This document shows, in pieces, positions 35,501 to 40,186 of a stretch of DNA of 40,186 nucleotides. The notes under the pieces were generated by a model, which made no database searches, was not told the DNA's origin, and saw only the letters and a program-made list of their open reading frames with translations. The stretch's first letter is position 1; each line of letters opens with the position of its first letter. This DNA is from Opitutaceae bacterium (lineage in GTDB: Bacteria; Verrucomicrobiota; Verrucomicrobiia; Opitutales; Opitutaceae), in NCBI GenBank assembly GCA_018667915.1, contig JABIRI010000337.1, positions 1 through 40,186 on the forward strand, written 5' to 3'. The position numbers and the translations under genes are program-made.

Positions 35501-36871
35501 GCGAGCGGAAATGACTAGCAACTCGTGTTTCCGGGTCGGCCCTACTACCGGCGCCGCCGCCGGCGCCTCCTCCAAAATCACGTGCGCATTCGTTCCTCCC
35601 ACCCCAAATGCACTCACCCCCGCCCGCCGCGGTCCACCCTCAGCCGGCGCCGCCCAAATCGAATGCTCAGCCTGCACCCGAAACGGACTACCTGCGAAAT
35701 CGATTTTGGGATTCGCTTCTTCAAAATGCAGCGTCGCCGGCAACTCCCGGTGATGCAACGCGAGCACCGTCTTGATGAACCCCGCAATTCCACCCGCCGC
35801 ATCCAGATGCCCGATATTCGACTTCACCGATCCCAGTGCGCAATACCCCGTGCGCGCCGAACTCTCACGAAAGGCCTGAGTCAACGCCGTCACCTCGATC
35901 GGGTCGCCCAACGGCGTCGCCGTGCCATGCCCTTCCACGTAGCTAATGTCATCCGCGCTCACGCCGGCATTGGCCAGCGCCTCGCCAATCACGTCAGCCT
36001 GCCCGCGCACCGCCGGTGCCGTGAACCCCGCCTTCACCGCCCCGTCGTTGTTGATCGCCGACCCTTTTATCACCGCCAAAATACGGTCCCCGTCCTTCAC
36101 CGCATCCACTAACCGGCGCAAGGTCACTACCCCCACGCCACTGCCAAACACCGTGCCCCGGGCGTTCGCCGAAAATGGCCGGCAATGGCCGTCCGGTGAC
36201 ATCACCCCGTCTTCCTGATACATGTAGCCACTTTCCTGGGGCAAGCTCACCGCCGCCCCGCCCGCCAAAGCCGCGTCACACTCAAAATTCAACAGTGATT
36301 GCACCGCCACGTGCACCGCCACCAACGACCCCGAACACGCCGTCTGCAATGAATACGCCGGCCCACCGAGGTTCAGCTTATAGCTCACTCGCGAAGTAAG
36401 AAAATCCGAGAAGTTACCTGTGCCCAACACCGCTCCTGCCGTTGCCGCACCCGGGTGCCCCTGCAGATTCTGCAACAGATAGGAACTGGTCGAAGACGCG
36501 CCAAACACGCCCACCAACCCATCAAACTGATCTGCCGAAATTCCCGCTCGCTCCAACGCCTCGTGGGCCACTTCTAAAAACAAACGATGCTGCGGATCCA
36601 TCACTTCCGCCTCCCGCGGAGGAATACCAAAATACGCCGCATCAAATTGATCTACGTCCGCCAACCGCGGTCGCGCCTTCACATAGTTTCGATCCGACAA
36701 CTGGTCTTGACTCACCCCAGCCGTCCGCAACTCATCGTCGCTGAAAAAGTGAATCGACTCCACTCCGCCACACAGGTTCGCCCAAAACGTCTCAACGTCC
36801 GGCGCCCCGGGAAAACGACCGGCCACCGCCGTCACCGCCACCGCCTGATCATCAATCTTTTCCTGGCTCAT
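32531..36871 (-). CDS. Type I PKS B: KS-AT(H to Q)-KR-ACP
   Basis: Single-module synthase of 1446 residues. KS (about 10-430) has C179 in TACSGSL, VEGHGTATP and SNIGHLD. AT (about 534-811) has LFPGQGAQ, S631 in GHSLGEV and the AARGRLM arginine, but its malonyl motif reads HAFQS (727-731). The fourth residue is the catalytic His of the family; here it is Gln730, coded CAA. KR (about 1118-1291) has TGGFGGMG and Y1261 in YVAAN. ACP has S1402 in GGDSL. There is no DH or ER, so the module should leave a hydroxyl, a possible carbamoylation site. It ends right after the ACP with no docking tail. The start overlaps the PKS A stop by four bases (ATGA). AT activity is doubtful; the rest looks functional. 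Confidence 0.93.
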   Translation of the reverse strand: MSQEKIDDQAVAVTAVAGRFPGAPDVETFWANLCGGVESIHFFSDDELRTAGVSQDQLSDRNYVKARPRLADVDQFDAAYFGIPPREAEVMDPQHRLFLEVAHEALERAGISADQFDGLVGVFGASSTSSYLLQNLQGHPGAATAGAVLGTGNFSDFLTSRVSYKLNLGGPAYSLQTACSGSLVAVHVAVQSLLNFECDAALAGGAAVSLPQESGYMYQEDGVMSPDGHCRPFSANARGTVFGSGVGVVTLRRLVDAVKDGDRILAVIKGSAINNDGAVKAGFTAPAVRGQADVIGEALANAGVSADDISYVEGHGTATPLGDPIEVTALTQAFRESSARTGYCALGSVKSNIGHLDAAGGIAGFIKTVLALHHRELPATLHFEEANPKIDFAGSPFRVQAEHSIWAAPAEGGPRRAGVSAFGVGGTNAHVILEEAPAAAPVVGPTRKHELLVISARTEAALQTATEALTKTLSAEPDLPLGAVAQSLREGRRAWEHRRVVVATDTAAAVEALAKLDPTRVATGEVEAGTREVAFLFPGQGAQTIDMGRELYATEPVFRAALDECVSLFQAQLEIDLLVVMYPPEGADRAEVEARLRRTELAQPALFAVEYALAQQWQAWGIKPAVMLGHSLGEVTAGCVAGVFSLADAVRMVAARGRLMQALPEGAMLAVTLAPADVKPYLTTTLSLAIVNGPRACVVAGPSDEIAALEDTLREAGVMARQLPTSHAFQSQLMEPMVEPFLAEMRNVKLTVPAIPFISNVTGRRITAEEATDPRYWARQLRQTVYFADGLKELATEPNRVFIEVGPGRILAGLTRPNLAAGDARSVWASLPDARERKSDEVTLLNTLGRLWIAGVPGSWKRFRGEGAVVRVPLPTYPFERQRFWLDPERGEVTGQALSRAPLDDWFYAPVWKQSTARVSGSSIEGTWIVTADSAGVGAALASTWRTAGRRVLEREPGAQWEEILQAAADSGGIAGVVTTTFLTSGGVVAATDAFHDGIGLAPALVAGGWVEPLRVILATRAGQGVLASDAVEPASALATGLAEVLPKELPFLKVRQVDLASDASEAATVEALAAEAELAGAEPLAAWRGGGRWVPHFERLSMPTPELDGIRAAGVYVITGGFGGMGLALADALAETTGVRLVLVGRRGGTGKGKVIAALEAKGAEVLPLALDVSSTKAWQDIFAAAEERWGAVHGVIHAAGVAGRTIAVRKTREETATVWAPKVGGGAGLAEASDGRSFDFVLLCSSLAVWAGSAGQSDYVAANAFLDAQAEALVRHGVPAMAVNWDLWRDIGMGAAEAQGTDWAISGSEGAEVLRRLLARPRAKVLVSTAALPDRFRAQEANDRAETRTVAQRYPRPALRTPFTAPAAGVEADLAEQWAEVLGLEQVGAEDNFFELGGDSLSALQAIAAIKRRTGTVLAVAAFYDAPTPRLLGPVVAELTSRPL

Positions 36872-39800
36872 GCCCCACCCCTTTCCCGCCGCTGTCGACG
36901 CAACGCGCCGCGCCGCGCTCGCGGCTCATCCGCCGGCCTAGCCTCTTTTCCCACTACCTCTGGGACCAACCGGACCGCCACCTCGGCGACCGTCGGCGTG
37001 TCTAAAAATTCCGCGACCGTGATCTCACTGCCAAACCGTGCATTGACCCGCGCCACAATCTGCACCGCCGACAACGAATCTCCGCCTGCTTCAAAAAAGT
37101 TTTGATCTAGTCCTTCCGCTGCCACCCCCAAGGCCTCTAACCAAATCTCGGATAACGCGCGTTCGGCCTCCGCCCGAGAAAAGGAAGGTGGCGGCACGGG
37201 CTCGGGACTCGAACCCAGCGCGGCGGCAGGCGTGTCCTGCCCTAATCCGCCCGGGCTACCCAGCGCGCGTAAATCTCCTGGCACCACCACCCAGGTGCCT
37301 GCTTCGCCGCGCGCGACGATCCGTCGCAAAATTTCCGCTGCCTTGATGCCGTCCATGCCGCCGTCTCCCGATTGGCCACCCCAAGCAACACTCGTCCACG
37401 CCGTGCCATCTGCCCGTGCTGCCGACTGCTCGACCATTGCCTCCATGGTCGCATTGGCAGCCGCATAAGCGGCCAGACCCGCCCCGCCCACCACGGTCAC
37501 CACTGAAGAGATTGCGATCCGAAAATCCAAATCCTTATGCCCCAAAGCCGCGTCCAACGCCCGCCAACCGTCGACCTTCGCTGTGGCCAACAAATTCATC
37601 ATGGCCGCATCGGTTTCAGCCACCGCTCGCACCGATTCTGGTCCCGTCAAACCCGCCGCATGAATGACTCCATGCACCGCCCCCCAGCGTGTTTCCGCGT
37701 CGGTCACCACGACCCGCATCGCCTGCGCATCGGCCACATCCCCCGCCACCGTTAAAATTTCCGCCCCGAGTGTCTCAATTTTACGGATACGCTCTTCAAC
37801 GCCCGCGCCGCCTCGCCGGCCGATCAATACTAACCGCGCCCGACATGCCCGCGCCAATTCCTCAGCCAGAGCCAACCCCAATCGTCCGAATCCACCCGAG
37901 ATTAAATACACTCCACGCTCTCGCCAAGTTCCCGCCGTTGCTACCGGCACCGGCGACCAATCCCGCACCCAGCGTTGCCCTTTCGCCCATGCTACCACGG
38001 CCTCGTCGCTGGGTGACCCAAGTTCGCGGCGTGCCGCTTCCAACCTTGCCGGGCCGTCAATCCCGCCCGCATCCACATAACGGATACTCAAATCGGGAAA
38101 TTCATGGCGCACCGCCAAGGCAAAACCCGCCACCGCCCGCAGTTCCGGCGCCGTGATTGCCTCTCCGACGGCCCCCAATACTCCGTCCACCAAAATCACC
38201 AGTTCCCGGACCGTGCCTTTCACGGCCAGATCCTTCACGCGCTGAATCGCGTCACCCGCGCTTACCTCCGCCAGATCCAAAATTTCACCGCAACCACTCT
38301 CGGGCCACGACCGGGTAACCCGCCAGGCGGCGCGGTGGGTCCAGGTTTCAATCCCCTTCGACGGAACGACTGCTTCAGGCGGTTTCGCCACTCCCGGTTC
38401 CACCCAAAAACGCGTCCGCTCAAATGCATATGTAGGCAATGCCACCGTCTGCCCGCTCGTCACCTCAGTCTCTGGCCAATTTCCTTCGGTTGATTCCGCC
38501 CAGTCCCGAACCGCTTCCGGCGCATCTGTCGGTGCGACCGCCGGCGCCCGTAGCACCGCGATCGCTTCTACCTGCGAACTGGCGCGCACTACTCGCCGCA
38601 CCGCGAACGCCCGTCTCCCTTGCTGCAATGTAAAGGCAACGTCCGCCATTCGCACAACGGGATGCGACTCCAACCAATCGGCCAACTGCGCCACCATCCG
38701 ACTCAGGGCCGGTTCGGTCCGAGCCGAGACCGGCAACCAAAACGTATCTGCCTCACCGCCTACGATCGACTTGCGCTCCGCCGCCTGCTCCAGCACCACG
38801 TGCGCATTCGTGCCTCCAATGCCAAAGGAACTCACGCCCGCCCGCCGTGGCCCCGAATTCACGGGCCAAGCCATCGTCGCCCCGCTCACCACGAACGGAC
38901 TCCGATCCAACTGCGCCGCCCCATTCGCTTGCGTAAAATGAACTGTCGGTGGGACCGACCCATGACGCACCGCGAGGGCCGCTTTGATCAACCCCGCCAC
39001 TCCCGCCGCCGCATCGAGGTGACCAATATTCGACTTGATCGATCCCAACGCACAACGCTCGCCGTCGGCCTCATCAAAAACCTGCCGCAACGCTGCCACC
39101 TCAATGGGATCTCCCAATGGCGTCGCCGTCCCATGCGCCTCAACGAATCCCAAGCTAGACGCCTCCACCCCCGCCGTCGCCAGAGCCATGCTAATGACTT
39201 CCGCTTGCCCATCCACTGCCGGCGCCGTGAATCCTACCTTGCCGGCCCCGTCATTGTTCACCGCCGCGCCGCGAATCACTGCTACGATATTATCGCCCGC
39301 CGCCACGGCATCCTCCAAACGCCGCAGCGCCACCACCCCGCAACCGCTCGCTGGCACCGTGCCCTGCGCCGCCGCATCGAACGGCCGACAGTGCCCGTCC
39401 GGCGAAGCCACGCCCCCTTCGGTATAACGATAACCTTCCCCGTGCGGCACCTTGATCGACACCCCGCCCGCCAAGGCCAGATCGCACTGAAAATTTTGCA
39501 GACTTTGACACGCCAACTGCACCGCCACCAATGAGGTGCTGCACGCGGTCTGAACCGTCACGGCCGGTCCCCGCAGATTGAGCGCGTATGCCATACGCTG
39601 GGTCAAAGCGTCCTTGTCGCTGGCAATGGCCGCGCCAAACACCCCCACCTGATCCAGTAACCGCGGATTGGATACGAGATTATACAACAAATAGGTATTC
39701 AGGCTCGCCCCACCGAACACGCCTACACTGCCGTCAAATCGCGACGGATCGATGCCCGCGTTCTCGAGCGCCGTCCACCCGCACTCAAAGAACACCCGAT

Positions 39801-40059
39801 GCTGCGGATCGAGCACTTCGGCTTCCTTCGAATTTACCCCAAAAAATGCCGCGTCAAAACAGTCGTGATTTGCGATCTGACCCGACACCGGCACGAAACG
39901 CGAATCGCTACCTGACGGCGCGTCCCCGCGGGTCAGCCCCTCTCGTCCGGCGCATAAAAGCTCCCACAACGCATCCACGTCCGCTGCCCCGGGAAAGCGA
40001 CCTGCCATGCCCACGATGGCAATCGCGTCCGCCGGCAAGTCGTTCATTGCGTCACTCAT
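36868..40059 (-). CDS. Type I PKS A: KS-KR-ACP, AT domain absent
   Basis: Single-module synthase of 1063 residues, about 300-400 shorter than an AT-containing equivalent. KS (about 10-430) is complete: C173 in TACSTSLV, EAHGTATP and SNIGHLDAAAG. The KS-AT linker continues (FTLQQGRRAFAVRR), but there is no GQGxQ, no GHSxG and no HAFH-type motif. Within about 50 residues the post-AT linker appears (LPTYAFERTRFW, about 536-548). KR follows (about 717-895; SGGFGRLG, Y865 in YAAAN), then ACP (S995 in GGDSL). A basic tail of about 30 residues ends RARRGALRRQRRERGGA. It needs an acyltransferase in trans, from another protein of the line or elsewhere in the genome. Start and stop both sit in ATGA overlaps with neighbours. 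Confidence 0.93.
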   Translation of the reverse strand: MSDAMNDLPADAIAIVGMAGRFPGAADVDALWELLCAGREGLTRGDAPSGSDSRFVPVSGQIANHDCFDAAFFGVNSKEAEVLDPQHRVFFECGWTALENAGIDPSRFDGSVGVFGGASLNTYLLYNLVSNPRLLDQVGVFGAAIASDKDALTQRMAYALNLRGPAVTVQTACSTSLVAVQLACQSLQNFQCDLALAGGVSIKVPHGEGYRYTEGGVASPDGHCRPFDAAAQGTVPASGCGVVALRRLEDAVAAGDNIVAVIRGAAVNNDGAGKVGFTAPAVDGQAEVISMALATAGVEASSLGFVEAHGTATPLGDPIEVAALRQVFDEADGERCALGSIKSNIGHLDAAAGVAGLIKAALAVRHGSVPPTVHFTQANGAAQLDRSPFVVSGATMAWPVNSGPRRAGVSSFGIGGTNAHVVLEQAAERKSIVGGEADTFWLPVSARTEPALSRMVAQLADWLESHPVVRMADVAFTLQQGRRAFAVRRVVRASSQVEAIAVLRAPAVAPTDAPEAVRDWAESTEGNWPETEVTSGQTVALPTYAFERTRFWVEPGVAKPPEAVVPSKGIETWTHRAAWRVTRSWPESGCGEILDLAEVSAGDAIQRVKDLAVKGTVRELVILVDGVLGAVGEAITAPELRAVAGFALAVRHEFPDLSIRYVDAGGIDGPARLEAARRELGSPSDEAVVAWAKGQRWVRDWSPVPVATAGTWRERGVYLISGGFGRLGLALAEELARACRARLVLIGRRGGAGVEERIRKIETLGAEILTVAGDVADAQAMRVVVTDAETRWGAVHGVIHAAGLTGPESVRAVAETDAAMMNLLATAKVDGWRALDAALGHKDLDFRIAISSVVTVVGGAGLAAYAAANATMEAMVEQSAARADGTAWTSVAWGGQSGDGGMDGIKAAEILRRIVARGEAGTWVVVPGDLRALGSPGGLGQDTPAAALGSSPEPVPPPSFSRAEAERALSEIWLEALGVAAEGLDQNFFEAGGDSLSAVQIVARVNARFGSEITVAEFLDTPTVAEVAVRLVPEVVGKEARPADEPRARRGALRRQRRERGGA

Positions 40060-40186
40060 TCAGAGGTCCCCCGCGCATTCCGTCGACGCGCCAACGCCGC
40101 CCGCTGCCGGGCCGCCCGGTCCTGCACCGTCGTCTTCGTCGTCGTGACTTCCACCGAACCATCTTGATCATCCAAATGCGCCGCCA
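40056..40186 (-). CDS. C-terminal tail of an upstream operon gene, probably PKS or NRPS/PKS (partial)
   Basis: Only the last 42 codons are inside the window. The frame is fixed by the TGA at 40058-40056 that overlaps the PKS A start codon (ATGA), as at the PKS A/PKS B junction. The visible part begins AAHLDDQDGSVEV and ends with a basic stretch, DRAARQRAALARRRNARG. It resembles the Arg-rich tail of PKS A and tails often seen after the last carrier domain of PKS/NRPS proteins. No catalytic domain is visible, so the assignment as a megasynthase subunit rests on context. The other two frames are either closed or give an Arg-rich sequence without a stop before PKS A. Confidence 0.65.
   Translation of the reverse strand, partial: AAHLDDQDGSVEVTTTKTTVQDRAARQRAALARRRNARGTSE

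Noticed and set aside
1-40186. tRNA, rRNA, CRISPR arrays, insertion sequences, phage genes
   Set aside because: No cloverleaf-like or rRNA-like stretch, no regularly spaced direct repeats, and no transposase, integrase or phage-type protein seen in any frame.

Overview
The window looks like chromosomal DNA of a GC-rich Gram-negative bacterium. Verrucomicrobia of the Opitutaceae type fit best. The basis is a MoxR/DUF58/BatA/DUF4159/DUF4175-like operon in the layout I know from Planctomycetes and Verrucomicrobia, a secreted sulfatase, a DUF481-like outer-membrane barrel, and weak Shine-Dalgarno use. This assignment rests on family knowledge and was not tested by a search.

Left part, + strand, 1-17967. 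The window opens inside an RND efflux permease gene (1-3117). A short gap with a dispersed repeat follows, then a tightly packed run of eight genes (3395-17967): a secreted TPR protein with a zinc-peptidase domain, a DUF4159 protein, a MoxR AAA+ ATPase, a DUF58 protein with a full MIDAS, a BatA-like vWA membrane protein, a very long DUF4175-like coiled-coil membrane protein, a vWA/glutamine-amidotransferase-like membrane protein, and a secreted caspase-like protein without a catalytic cysteine. Most junctions overlap or nearly so (TGATG, GTGA, ATGA), which points to one transcript and a MoxR-driven envelope complex of unknown substrate.

Middle part, 17968-23465. A gap carries a second copy of the dispersed repeat. 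Two minus-strand genes follow, a secreted DinB-like protein with its own terminator and a secreted type I sulfatase. Divergent from them is a + strand pair, a membrane class III adenylate cyclase and a DUF481-like barrel, closed by a strong terminator. A CRP-like palindrome lies between the sulfatase and the cyclase.

Right part, minus strand, 23473-40186. This is a type I polyketide synthase operon running off the right edge. In transcription order it has the tail of an upstream gene; PKS A (KS-KR-ACP with no AT); PKS B (KS-AT-KR-ACP whose AT has Gln where the catalytic His belongs); PKS C (KS-AT-KR-DH-ER-ACP, a non-canonical order); a stand-alone hotdog thioesterase; and a NodU/CmcH-type O-carbamoyltransferase with an extra C-terminal domain. 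The predicted product is a carbamoylated, partly reduced polyketide released by the hotdog enzyme. Of the three complete modules only PKS C has an AT with an intact Ser-His dyad, so the line may depend on AT activity supplied in trans. This is the most novel part of the window.
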